From DASRHT01 sp035293765 (lineage in GTDB: Bacteria > Chloroflexota > Ktedonobacteria > Ktedonobacterales > Ktedonobacteraceae): DNA of 64,000 nt. Below the pieces are notes generated by a model. The model was not told the origin of the DNA, made no database searches, and saw nothing but the letters and a program-made list of their open reading frames with translations. Made by a program: the position numbers and the translations under genes. How positions within the stretch are numbered: the stretch's first letter is position 1; each line of letters starts with the position of its first letter. The stretch covers positions 119,993 to 183,992 of the forward strand of contig DATGMF010000010.1 in NCBI GenBank assembly GCA_035293765.1. The letters run 5' to 3'. This document shows, one piece after another, positions 17,317 to 25,219 of this stretch.

Positions 17317-19623
17317 TCAAGGCCGATTGCGTTTCACTAGCTGATCTACGCGCAATACTAGAGCTACCATTACGCCAATCCCTATCAATATACCAAAGGG
17401 AGTAAAGCAGTCCAGAGCCAGCCCCGCCGTCAGAAAATAGCCGAGTATGCCGCCGATAATCACTGCAACAGTGATAACGACGCCACGCATGCGTACTAAT
17501 GCCTGCTCGGCTCTCTGAATGATGGTTTGGCTTACATTCGCACTGGTTCCCAATGTTGCTCCAAGCGAGGCCACTGTGAGCATTACGACGAGTTGGAGCA
17601 GAGGGAGGCTACCGTGGAAAATAAGCTGCCAGGCAAATTTGATAATCGCCATGAAGACAAGGGCGCTCCCCATACCTGTGCAGGCGCGATTAAGCCACTC
17701 TTTAAAAGAGCGTGTGCCGCTACCGTTAACCAGGAGCGCGCCCAGCGTAGCGGCTGGCACTATGCCGGTAAGCACAAGAACAAACCAGGAACTGGGAGGG
17801 AGTGGCGGCGTTTGTTGAAGCTGTGTCGGTAATGTATAGACCAGGCTGGCCGCCATAAGAGCAGCGGCAAAAGCCAATCCGCGCTGTTGCCACAAACGTT
17901 GCTGTGGTGTGGCCTGCAAGGGGTCCCAGCCTTGAGAGCTGCTGCCTGCTCCCGGCTGACCATATTTAGCCTTGTGCTCGCTATCTCGCGTTTTTACCGT
18001 GGAAGGTAGAGCTGCAATATCATAATAATTTTTCTGATTTGTTGCTGTGGTCGTTTTAGTCCCTGGCGGCATCATCACCTGGCTACCCATTGTCAGCGCA
18101 TCGTCATCTTCATCATCATCCAGGTCAGCCCCGACCGTTTTCCCTCTGCGGTTCGCCTTGTTCCCTTTGGTTGTGTAGCCGAGCACGTCAACTTCCACCG
18201 TAACCACGATCTCTTTCCCATCGTTATTGGGCGTGATAGCTATCGCACCCGTATAATGGGTAGAGCCGCGCAATTGCGTGCTATTGATGCGCACATTGAC
18301 AATTGTGCTCATGCCATCAAAGTGGGTCTGGTCAACCAGTATCCAGTGGTGGGAGGGCTGGATGGTTCCACTCACAAGCAGCCCTTGATCGCCTGTAATA
18401 GTGATAGTCAATGGGGCGGAAATGCCTGGATAGACCTCTCCATAATCAAGCGTGCGTGGGCTGACCTGGATCGGAGACGGCGCTTTGCGTGTCAGCCAGC
18501 TAAAACTGTTATAGGATGAACCGAATTTGATGGCTGGCTGCGCGCTGATTGAGCTGGCCCCTGGAGTTTTTGGCATGGTAGCATTGCGTATGCGGGCGTT
18601 GGGACCCATCGCTGCCTTTAAGAACCGCTCTACGGCCTCCATTGGATCGCTAATGGTCATGCGTATGCGCTCCGCTGCCCGCGCCAGATCCCTCGCCCCG
18701 ATTTCTTGCAGCCATAGCTCAACTTCGCCAGAAGCAATATAGTCCGAGGCTTCTTCTGGATAGCGAGCGCAGAGATCCGCCAGTTCCTGCGGCGTCGTCG
18801 CCACATCCCCATTCTCGAAGACGAACGTGCCATAGCCCAGCAGCGCGTTACGAAACTCCGCTATCGTGCTGAAGCGTTCCCCTTGCTCCAGGGCTGCCGC
18901 CTTCTCCAGAGCGCGCGCCACAACGGGCGAAATCTGTCGATTGGCAACACGCACGTCTTTCAGACCGAAACCGGTATCGGGAAGCGTATTGGTCAACAAC
19001 TGAAAGAGGGTCATTGCCAGCGAATAGATATCTGAACGTACATCGGTCTGGGCCTTGCCATACTGCTCTGGTGGCGCAAATCCTGGCGTTCCGAGCAGTT
19101 GCGTGTCCTGCGCCCCCGTTGGACGGAAAAAGCGGGCAATGCCAAAGTCAATCAGCTTGATATGTCCATTACGCGTCAACATCACGTTGCCGGGCTTCAT
19201 ATCGCGAAAGATAATCGGCGGGCTCTGGCTGTGCAAATATTCCAGCACGTCGCAGAGTTGCCGCGCCCAGCCGAGCACGCGCCTCTCAGAAAAAGGACCG
19301 TTATTGCGTTCAAGCAGCTCTTCGAGCGTGTAGCCGTCAATATATTCCATAACCAGGAAGTAGCGTTGGTTTTCGGCAAAGAAGCCGGTGAAGGAGGGAA
19401 GATTTGGATGGTTCAATCCCCATAAAATCTTGGCCTCGATCTTGAAGTTCTGGATAGCCTGAGGTCGTTCCGCTGGTGGCACCATCGAAAGGCTCATCTC
19501 TTTGATGGCGCAAATCATTCCCTGGCGTTTCAGGTCTTTTGCCTGATACACGGCTCCCATGCCACCCTGCCCAATAATGCGCTGAATCACGTATCGCCGG
19601 TGAAGCAGGGTGCGGCGGTCCAA
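17317..19623 (-). CDS. Membrane-anchored Ser/Thr protein kinase (PknB-like)
   Basis: A eukaryotic-type protein kinase of 768 residues. The kinase domain occupies about residues 10-270: glycine loop IGQGGMGAVYQA, lysine in CAIKEM, catalytic loop IIFRDMKPGNVM (FRD instead of HRD, a common variant in this phylum), DFG in LIDFGIARFF and APE-like FAPPEQYG. A beta-sandwich-like region follows (about 370-490, starting SPRTLDYGEVYPG). An acidic linker and several hydrophobic helices from about 600 to 760 anchor the C-terminus in the membrane. The arrangement suggests a regulatory kinase at the membrane. Its substrate is unknown; miaA just downstream is not an obvious target. Confidence 0.92.
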   Translation of the reverse strand: MDRRTLLHRRYVIQRIIGQGGMGAVYQAKDLKRQGMICAIKEMSLSMVPPAERPQAIQNFKIEAKILWGLNHPNLPSFTGFFAENQRYFLVMEYIDGYTLEELLERNNGPFSERRVLGWARQLCDVLEYLHSQSPPIIFRDMKPGNVMLTRNGHIKLIDFGIARFFRPTGAQDTQLLGTPGFAPPEQYGKAQTDVRSDIYSLAMTLFQLLTNTLPDTGFGLKDVRVANRQISPVVARALEKAAALEQGERFSTIAEFRNALLGYGTFVFENGDVATTPQELADLCARYPEEASDYIASGEVELWLQEIGARDLARAAERIRMTISDPMEAVERFLKAAMGPNARIRNATMPKTPGASSISAQPAIKFGSSYNSFSWLTRKAPSPIQVSPRTLDYGEVYPGISAPLTITITGDQGLLVSGTIQPSHHWILVDQTHFDGMSTIVNVRINSTQLRGSTHYTGAIAITPNNDGKEIVVTVEVDVLGYTTKGNKANRRGKTVGADLDDDEDDDALTMGSQVMMPPGTKTTTATNQKNYYDIAALPSTVKTRDSEHKAKYGQPGAGSSSQGWDPLQATPQQRLWQQRGLAFAAALMAASLVYTLPTQLQQTPPLPPSSWFVLVLTGIVPAATLGALLVNGSGTRSFKEWLNRACTGMGSALVFMAIIKFAWQLIFHGSLPLLQLVVMLTVASLGATLGTSANVSQTIIQRAEQALVRMRGVVITVAVIIGGILGYFLTAGLALDCFTPFGILIGIGVMVALVLRVDQLVKRNRP

Positions 19624-19972
19624 TTGTCCCGTTTGTATATTCCATTGACCGCTGTGCTGGCTAATAGCGAACCCCCCATCTTTTCTCTTGATAGCCTTGA
19701 TATGACAAGTGCATCTCAGTATAACATACCACCGTGGGACATACTACCTATTAAAAACGTGTTTCCTGCGTCAAGATCACATATCATGGTACAATTTAGA
19801 AAAATATCGATGTGACATGACCGTTCATACATATACTTTGACGTACGGAACGGTCCATTATGCAATTACTCTTTCACCCAATTTCGATCCTGCTACGTCC
19901 TTAATCATACAAGCAGGCGTATAATGAAGTAAAGATGGTGGAAGTTGTAATCATGAGAGATCAGGATTGTTT
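19624..19972. other. Divergent promoter region
   Basis: About 350 bp between the minus-strand kinase and the plus-strand membrane protein, AT-rich around 19700-19830. A weak candidate is TTGACG near 19846 with TATGCA further on; no operator or RNA structure stands out. Confidence 0.35.
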
Positions 19973-21265
19973 ATGAAGAAGATGCGAGCGGTCCTTGTAC
20001 AGCGGCGTTCATACGTATTTCTGCTGATCAGCACGTTACTGGTTCTGGTCGCTGGTAGTTTGACGATAGTATGGCAAGTAGAGCAGCATTATAGTACCAG
20101 AGCAGATGGATCGAATGTGATTGGTCCCCCTTCGCTGCCCTCTGCTACTGTTAACACAATCCTGACTCGTGCGGGCAGCCCGATGGCTGGCACCGGCGCT
20201 GTCATCGAGCAGGCCGCGCGCCAGGCGAACATTGACGACGCCTTCGCCCTCGCCGTCTGGTGGACTGAGACAAACGATGGGGCCGCCGGCGTGGGCAGGG
20301 CTGATCACAATCCCGGTGGCGTGCGCGCCAGCCCCGCTTACCCGGCAGCCGCAGATGGCTATACCATTTATCCATCCTATGCAGCCGGTGTTAGCGACTG
20401 GTTCAATGTCGTGAAAAGCCGCTATACCAATCGTGGGCTGACTACGGTCTATGCCATCAGCTATCCTTACGTGGGCACCTCCGGCTCTGGCAATTGGGCG
20501 AACAAAGTGGTCAATCTGATGCTGCGTTATCGCGGCGAGGCACCTGTACCGACTCCTATACCGACTGCGAAGCCAAAACCTGTTCCGCACAGCCATGTGC
20601 AGGTTCAGCCCGAATCGGGTTTTGCAGCAAGCCAGCATAACCCAGCTCAAACGACTGGAAAAGTGCAGGCTGCTACAAATTCTCAGCCTTCATCTCTCGT
20701 CGCCAGGATAGGCCAGACGATGCTGGTCATGCTCGGTCTGGTAATTGCTCTGCTGCTCTTCCTATGGGGCAAACGAACAAGGCAAGCTAGCAGACTGTCA
20801 GGGGCTTCATTGCCTGCATGGCAAGCCCAGATTGGAAATTCGGTCTCATCTGCATTAAAAACTATAACTCCTTCAGATGGAGTAAAGCAGCGATTTGAGC
20901 CAATCAGTTCCTATGCCTCATCTTCATTGACAGATTTCTCGCCGATGGCTCCTCTGCCTCGACAATTGCCGTCATTGGCTGAGCTACAGCCGACGGCTCC
21001 TATGCCCGTAGCTCCTGTCGCATCATATACCCTCGATACAGATCTATTGCTGTCATCGCGCACTACAGAGGTGCGGTTACGTCGTGTCACGCTCTTAGGA
21101 CGCAACGGGACGGCATCCAAAACTCGTGTAACAGATGAGACCAACAAGCGAGCTGCTATTAGAACTGTGCGAGAGCAAGTATCGCAGTCGGCGCCCGAGC
21201 CTTTTGTTACAGCAGGTGCGCCGGGTGTCAGGAAGGGCTTGTTATCCGGGTATAAGGAAAGCTGA
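19973..21265 (+). CDS. Membrane-anchored glucosaminidase-like protein
   Basis: A 430-residue protein with an N-terminal hydrophobic anchor (VFLLISTLLVLVAGSLTIVW). Its extracellular domain, about residues 50-185, has features of glucosaminidase/lysozyme-like folds: VIEQAARQANIDDAFALAVW, WTETNDG, DHNPGGVRASPAYP and SYAAGVSDWFNVVKSRY. A proline/lysine-rich linker follows, then a second hydrophobic segment near 245-265 (TMLVMLGLVIALLLFLWGK) and a long low-complexity tail. The glutamate in WWTETN could be catalytic, by analogy. ATG 19973 is preferred over the TTG at 19967 because AGGA lies just upstream. It is probably involved in wall remodelling; that role is inferred. Confidence 0.7.
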   Translation: MKKMRAVLVQRRSYVFLLISTLLVLVAGSLTIVWQVEQHYSTRADGSNVIGPPSLPSATVNTILTRAGSPMAGTGAVIEQAARQANIDDAFALAVWWTETNDGAAGVGRADHNPGGVRASPAYPAAADGYTIYPSYAAGVSDWFNVVKSRYTNRGLTTVYAISYPYVGTSGSGNWANKVVNLMLRYRGEAPVPTPIPTAKPKPVPHSHVQVQPESGFAASQHNPAQTTGKVQAATNSQPSSLVARIGQTMLVMLGLVIALLLFLWGKRTRQASRLSGASLPAWQAQIGNSVSSALKTITPSDGVKQRFEPISSYASSSLTDFSPMAPLPRQLPSLAELQPTAPMPVAPVASYTLDTDLLLSSRTTEVRLRRVTLLGRNGTASKTRVTDETNKRAAIRTVREQVSQSAPEPFVTAGAPGVRKGLLSGYKES

Positions 21266-21339
21266 AAAATCGTCCATTGCACTCAAGGAGAAACGCCAGA
21301 AAACTCCTCAAAAAAGGTGCAATGGAGCCAATAAACCCG

Positions 21340-21368
21340 TTGACAAACCGGAGGGATAGGTGTAATAT
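21340..21368 (+). promoter_or_regulatory. Consensus sigma-70 promoter of the tRNA operon
   Basis: -35 TTGACA at 21340-21345, 17-nt spacer, -10 TAATAT at 21363-21368. Transcription would start about 20 nt before tRNA-Leu and run through tRNA-Val. Confidence 0.88.
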
Positions 21369-21394
21369 GGTTGCGTAATCCGTTGGCAAGCAAT

Positions 21395-21474
21395 GCCCTC
21401 GTGGCGGAATGGTATACGCAGCAGGTTGAGGGCCTGTGCCGAAAGGCGTGGTGGTTCGAGTCCACTCGAGGGCA
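21395..21474 (+). tRNA. tRNA-Leu(GAG)
   Basis: An 80-nt class II tRNA. The acceptor GCCCTCG pairs with CGAGGGC, discriminator A. The anticodon stem GCAGG/CCTGT carries the loop TTGAGGG (anticodon GAG, reading CUC/CUU). There is a long variable arm GCCGAAAGGC and a T-arm GGTGG-TTCGAGT-CCACT. CCA is not encoded. Confidence 0.95.
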
Positions 21475-21537
21475 CCCAGAGGCGGCATCCCGAGTAGCAT
21501 CGTGCGCAGGATGCCCATTTTTATCTGGCAACATCGC

Positions 21538-22260
21538 GGGCGACTAGCTCAGCTGGTTAGAGCGGCTGCTTTACACTTGCGCCGCAAAAGCGCACAGAGC
21601 TTGGCTACAACCCAGTAGCACCACTGGTGCGACGTGGTTAAAGCACCTGTCTTACCTGATGGGGAAACCCTTAGGGGACAATAGCATGACAGGAAAAGGC
21701 TGGATGGGGGAAGTACCTTACCCCAGGTCAGTCAGCTAAATTGCATATGGTTAAGGCTATACTGCTTGAACCCTAATTGGTGTGGTCCAGCAGCGACCCA
21801 CATCATCACGGTACTATTGGATGTGTATGATGATCGGTTACGGAGCGTGTAAGCGTCACCGAAGCATCTCATCATAACAAACCTCAATGAGAGGGGATGC
21901 CAATGAGTAGGGGACCTAAGTGCAAGGGAAGCTCAGTGTGAAAGTGCGGGATTGCCTAAAAGCCGAGAGGCTCATGGTAACAGAGGACTCATAGTACTCA
22001 AATGATCGGGGTAATGCTTGATACACGGGGAAGGAGTCTAGCTGTAGGAGACGATAAGTTAGGGCTGTACCGGAGGGTGCAAAAGGCTCATAGTGTAAGG
22101 CTCCAAAGCAGGTGAGAGCCGGATGCGTTGAAAGGCGCACGTCCGGTTCGGAGGGGGTTAGTTGGAAACGTGCTATGGTTCAAACGGTTAACCGGCCATA
22201 GTAACGCGCTGGCTTTCTACCCTGTGCAGTAGGTCAGGGGTTCGAATCCCTTGTCGCCCA
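21538..22260 (+). tRNA. tRNA-Val(UAC), split by a group II intron
   Basis: Exon 1 is 21538-21576 (acceptor GGGCGAC, D-arm, 5' anticodon stem GCTGC and the complete loop TTTACAC). Exon 2 is 22226-22260 (GCAGT, variable AGGTC, T-arm AGGGG-TTCGAAT-CCCTT, acceptor GTCGCCC, discriminator A). Joined, they give a canonical 74-nt valine tRNA with anticodon UAC and the usual bacterial TTTACAC-GCAG junction. The gene is interrupted between tRNA positions 38 and 39 by 649 nt. It is 63 nt after tRNA-Leu and shares its promoter. Without splicing the gene could not give a functional tRNA, so the intron must be active unless another tRNA-Val(UAC) exists. Confidence 0.93.
21577..22225 (+). other. ORF-less group II intron in tRNA-Val
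   Basis: A 649-nt self-splicing-type ribozyme. Domain V is 22116-22149: a stem beginning with the GAGCC catalytic triad and ending GGTTC, a 2-nt CG bulge on the 3' side and a GAAA tetraloop, all paired. Domain VI runs to the 3' end; GTTAG pairs with CTGGC and an unpaired A at 22219 lies 7 nt from the splice site, as a branch point should. Exon bases TTACAC (21571-21576, IBS1) pair with GTGTAA in a hairpin loop at 21847-21852 (EBS1). GCTGCT (21565-21570, IBS2) pairs with AGCAGC in a loop at 21789-21794 (EBS2). No maturase gene is present, so splicing proteins would act in trans. Ends are UUGCG...GU instead of GUGYG...AY. Confidence 0.92.
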
Positions 22261-22320
22261 TCTTAGATGGTTTCCAAGCCGTTTTGTTAGTTTGAGGCTT
22301 AGCAAGCAAGACAATCAGGG

Positions 22321-22355
22321 AAGGGTATAGCTAGAAGTAGCTGTACCCTTTCTTC
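22321..22355 (+). terminator. Terminator downstream of the tRNA operon
   Basis: AAGGGTATAGCT (22321-22332) pairs with AGCTGTACCCTT (22339-22350) around a 6-nt loop, followed by TCTTCTTC. It overlaps the 3' end of the converging gene at 22331. Confidence 0.65.
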
Positions 22356-22894
22356 TTCAGAAGTTTTGAAAGTGCTATTTGGAATTGTTTTCCCGCTTGT
22401 AGAAATTCTTCTTGGGATATACTCTGGTTAAGGCTTTCTATGGTATCTGAAGATGACTCTAAAAATTTGATAAAGGGATTTAACTTCGATTGATAAATTT
22501 TTAAATCATCTTGTATTGGGTATAAATATAGCGTTGTTAACATATCTATCTTTTTGAGGCTGTTTTTTATAGTGATTAAATAAGAATCTCTTGCACCCTT
22601 AAATGTTTTTTCTATGGATTCGTACCGTTTAATCATGTCATAAGGATCATAGTCAATGGGTTTCTCGTTTGATGCTTCCTCTTTTTCCTTTATGCTATCC
22701 AATATATTATTATATAAATCTTCTATTGATTGTGTTTCTTTATATATGTTTTCTATCATCTCTGTTATAAATTTTTCCTGGTTGTTTTTCTTTGTAGTTT
22801 TCTGTGTATAATAGCTGGCAAGAAAGCCAGCCGATATGGAAAGCGAACCACCAATCAAAGCTGAAAGTAAGGTTGTAAGATTTTGATCTAGCAT
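22331..22894 (-). CDS. Small membrane-anchored coiled-coil protein, unknown function
   Basis: I do not recognise a family. The 187-residue product has one N-terminal hydrophobic segment (TTLLSALIGGSLSISAGFLASYY) followed by a lysine- and glutamate-rich, largely helical cytoplasmic part. The gene is clearly richer in A and T than its neighbours and uses many Lys/Ile/Asn codons, which suggests recent transfer. It lies next to the intron-containing tRNA and a nucleotidyltransferase pair, in what looks like an accessory patch. A role in defence or plasmid/phage biology is possible but not shown. Confidence 0.6.
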   Translation of the reverse strand: MLDQNLTTLLSALIGGSLSISAGFLASYYTQKTTKKNNQEKFITEMIENIYKETQSIEDLYNNILDSIKEKEEASNEKPIDYDPYDMIKRYESIEKTFKGARDSYLITIKNSLKKIDMLTTLYLYPIQDDLKIYQSKLNPFIKFLESSSDTIESLNQSISQEEFLQAGKQFQIALSKLLKKKGYSYF

Positions 22895-23088
22895 AGGGTG
22901 TCCTCTGTTTGATAAAGCGAGTGAATTTATAATAACCTCTATTAACTTTAACGAATAATGTCCTTTTTCTTCAAAGGCGAGTTGGAGGGAAAAATTTAGG
23001 CGTGCATCAAAACAGTTATTTTTCTGTAAACTACTGTATCTCTAAAAAAATGTAAGCTTACTTCCCCTGGCTTGTTCTCTTCAGATCG

Positions 23089-23661
23089 CTATGCTCCATG
23101 AATGCTAATTTCTTTATCACGAGCATAGCGCCATATCGCGCCCGGGTCTGTTATCCCTTTGGCCCTTGCTTCCTGGGTCCACTCGAACATTTCGTATTTA
23201 TTCTGAAAAAGTCTATTAGTACAGAAGATATTTCTTCGTGCAAAAGGTGGGGGCGTGATTTTTACTAGTTCCTCGCGTATAGAGGGGCTATCAGCCTGCT
23301 TTGTATGCCACCAGGGGGTCTCTAAGGTGTAATAGGGGTCGTAAACCCAATCAGGGCAAGGAACTTGATAGCGTTCACAAAGGAATTCGACAGAGGCGGC
23401 ACAGAAAGCTCCCCAGCGGCGTGTATATTCTGTTTCCTTTCCTGGCTTTATTAGAGGAGCATTGACCAACTTTGCTCGTTTATCTTTTGCGTAGCCATAC
23501 CATGCATGGCTAAAGTTACCTAAACCAGTCCAGGGGTCCTCTCCTGCACAAATTTGCTGATAAGCCCATCTCATTGTTTCAAGAGGTCTTGATGAGGTCG
23601 AAGAAGCTTGCATCAATTCTTCGTGCATTTGTGCTAATAGCTTTATCGTTTCGGGCTTCAT
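23089..23661 (-). CDS. Partner protein of a nucleotidyltransferase pair, unknown function
   Basis: A 190-residue soluble protein. It contains RRWGAFCAASVEFLCERY, PCPDWVYDPYYTLETPWW and PPPFARRNIFCTNRLFQNK. From memory this pattern (aliphatic helix, then P-x-W, then PWW, then ARRNIF) recurs in uncharacterised proteins encoded next to AbiEii/DUF6036-type nucleotidyltransferases in Actinobacteria and Chloroflexi. It starts 24 nt after the stop of such a nucleotidyltransferase gene. AGAAGGA before ATG 23661 decides the start over the TTG at 23682. It may be the antitoxin or the effector; the sequence does not show which. Confidence 0.7.
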   Translation of the reverse strand: MKPETIKLLAQMHEELMQASSTSSRPLETMRWAYQQICAGEDPWTGLGNFSHAWYGYAKDKRAKLVNAPLIKPGKETEYTRRWGAFCAASVEFLCERYQVPCPDWVYDPYYTLETPWWHTKQADSPSIREELVKITPPPFARRNIFCTNRLFQNKYEMFEWTQEARAKGITDPGAIWRYARDKEISIHGA

Positions 23662-23685
23662 CTTGCTGGGTCCTTCTGTCAAGAA

Positions 23686-24234
23686 CTATCGGTTCTTAAA
23701 AAGCCAGTTTAACGAGCGTTCAATCTGCTCGGCGTTTTTCTCCTGCCCTTCAGGCAAGAGGTACCGACCTAGTAATTGCTGGGCTTGTTGACGAGTTTTA
23801 ATGTTTGTCTGTGGAAGTAGTATAGCACAGTCATCAAGATCTTTGTCTCGTCCTGCTGCAATTTTGAGTGCAAGAATGTACTCGGCACTTGGAGCATAGA
23901 TATGTAATGGCCCGTATCGCTTCCATAGCTTGCCATCTGGGACAATAACTTCATCCTGCATAAGTATCTGTGCAAGGTAGTTGAACCAGTCTCCCCTTAA
24001 TGCATGTCTATTAGTGATGGCCTGGACGCTTTCTCGTAGTGGGTGAAGCACTTGTTGGAGCGCGTCCTCTTCGAGCCAGAAAATGTCAATATCGTTTGTG
24101 GTTCGAACCGCGTTCTTTAAGAGCAGCATATAAGCTCCTCCTATAATCATTATACGAACAGGCTTCTTGACGCCACGTTTTTTTAGTTCTGTTCCCAGCT
24201 CGGTAAGATATTTTTCTATTTCATGCGCATCCAT
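23686..24234 (-). CDS. Nucleotidyltransferase (DUF6036 / AbiEii-like)
   Basis: A small nucleotidyltransferase-fold protein of 182 residues. The motif IMIIGGAYMLLL...RTTNDIDIFWLEED (about residues 27-55) is the GG...D-x-D active-site signature of the superfamily. KIAAGRDKDLDDCAILLP is the helix that carries the R-x-K-D-x-D pattern usual in AbiEii-like proteins. Such proteins act as toxins that modify tRNA or other targets, or as parts of abortive-infection systems. It forms a two-gene operon with the 190-residue protein just downstream. Toxin status is inferred from family and context. Confidence 0.78.
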   Translation of the reverse strand: MDAHEIEKYLTELGTELKKRGVKKPVRIMIIGGAYMLLLKNAVRTTNDIDIFWLEEDALQQVLHPLRESVQAITNRHALRGDWFNYLAQILMQDEVIVPDGKLWKRYGPLHIYAPSAEYILALKIAAGRDKDLDDCAILLPQTNIKTRQQAQQLLGRYLLPEGQEKNAEQIERSLNWLFKNR

Positions 24235-24445
24235 GTTAGCCTACTTTCGGAATACAGGGTGCTTTATGCCCTTGCTTTTAGCAAATAACAGTGTACTACA
24301 CATGCAAGCACAGAAGAAAGAGGAAAATTCCAGTATTCATCTTTTGACCTGAAGGATCAGCCAGCTCCTAATTGTTTGCTGGAGATACTCATTTGCCCTA
24401 CAATAAAAAGAGATCACTTTTAAAGAAAAGTAAAGGGAACGCTTG

Positions 24446-24907
24446 ATGTTGATGCTGCGCCGCTATACTTCCGCCGATCAGGAAGCGGTCGAATATCTCC
24501 ATGTCTTCGTTATTCAGCAGACTGGGGCCTACCTGGGGCGTGGTCCCTGGGATAATGATATCTATGCTATCGAGGAAGCATATCTCAAGAATCAAGGAGA
24601 ATTTCTGGTTGGTGAATGCGATGGCCTGGTTGTGGCAATGGGAGCCTTGAGGCGCACCAGCCCGGAACGGGCCGAGATTAAACGCATGCGCGTCCATCCT
24701 GATTATCAGGGGCGCGGTTACGGCCAGCTCATTCTGGATGAACTTGAGGCCCGTGCCCGCACACTCGGCTATCAGGTCTTGCATCTCGATACCTCCATCC
24801 TCCAGATTCCAGCTCAGCGACTCTACGAAAAAAACGGTTACAGGGAAGTCGGTAGAGCTACCTATCAGCAGCTTGAAGTTATTTTGTACGAAAAGCAATT
24901 AGTATAA
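24446..24907 (+). CDS. GNAT family N-acetyltransferase
   Basis: A single-domain acetyl-CoA-dependent acetyltransferase of 153 residues. The acetyl-CoA-binding motif is RMRVHPDYQGRGYGQLILDELE (Q-x-x-G-x-G), preceded by the beta4 strand region FLVGECDGLVVAMGAL. The C-terminal LYEKNGYREVG is typical of the family. AAGGGA 8-9 nt upstream supports ATG 24446; the frame itself opens with a TTG at 24443. It is a single gene with no operon partners. The acceptor substrate cannot be told from the sequence. Confidence 0.9.
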   Translation: MLMLRRYTSADQEAVEYLHVFVIQQTGAYLGRGPWDNDIYAIEEAYLKNQGEFLVGECDGLVVAMGALRRTSPERAEIKRMRVHPDYQGRGYGQLILDELEARARTLGYQVLHLDTSILQIPAQRLYEKNGYREVGRATYQQLEVILYEKQLV

Positions 24908-25022
24908 AATAAGATAAGCACCATGAGCTTTCATAGTTGCCTCCTCTTCCGGCTGCATCTGTTCAACAAAACCTGCCCTACCAACCTTCTTCTCCTTTCT
25001 ATACCGAAATAAAGACAATGAT

Positions 25023-25063
25023 TGTGGATAAGTATGTGGACAAATGTTCTATTTTGTGGATAA
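25023..25063. promoter_or_regulatory. Three-box DnaA cluster outside oriC
   Basis: TGTGGATAA at 25023-25031 and 25055-25063, and one-mismatch TGTGGACAA at 25035-25043, all in the same orientation within 41 bp of a 312-bp gene-free interval (24908-25219). They may titrate or reactivate DnaA or regulate the gene at 25220. No other feature is visible in this interval. Confidence 0.6.
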
Positions 25064-25219
25064 CGTTGAGGGAATTTGCTGCTAGAGATCGCTATGCGAA
25101 TTTTGCTTGCATAGAGCGTTTTTTCACTGGATATCTCTCCAGACTCTGAATACCTGGGAGAATATCACACATTCTGATAAAATTAGTGATTTAGCATGTT
25201 GAAAAAGGAGTGGTAAGTT

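Noticed and set aside
21283..21618. Short ORFs overlapping the tRNA genes
   Set aside because: They are translations of structural RNA genes.
21627..21633. GUGCGAC as the 5' end of the group II intron
   Set aside because: It fits the GUGYG consensus, but this end would leave 50 extra nt in the tRNA. IBS1 and IBS2 pairing places the junction at 21576/21577.
21577..22225. Group I intron in the tRNA
   Set aside because: No P7/G-binding core was seen, whereas a complete group II domain V and EBS/IBS pairings are present.
22226..24900. Integrated element flanked by a repeated tRNA 3' end
   Set aside because: I looked for a second copy of the tRNA-Val 3' end downstream and for an integrase and found neither.
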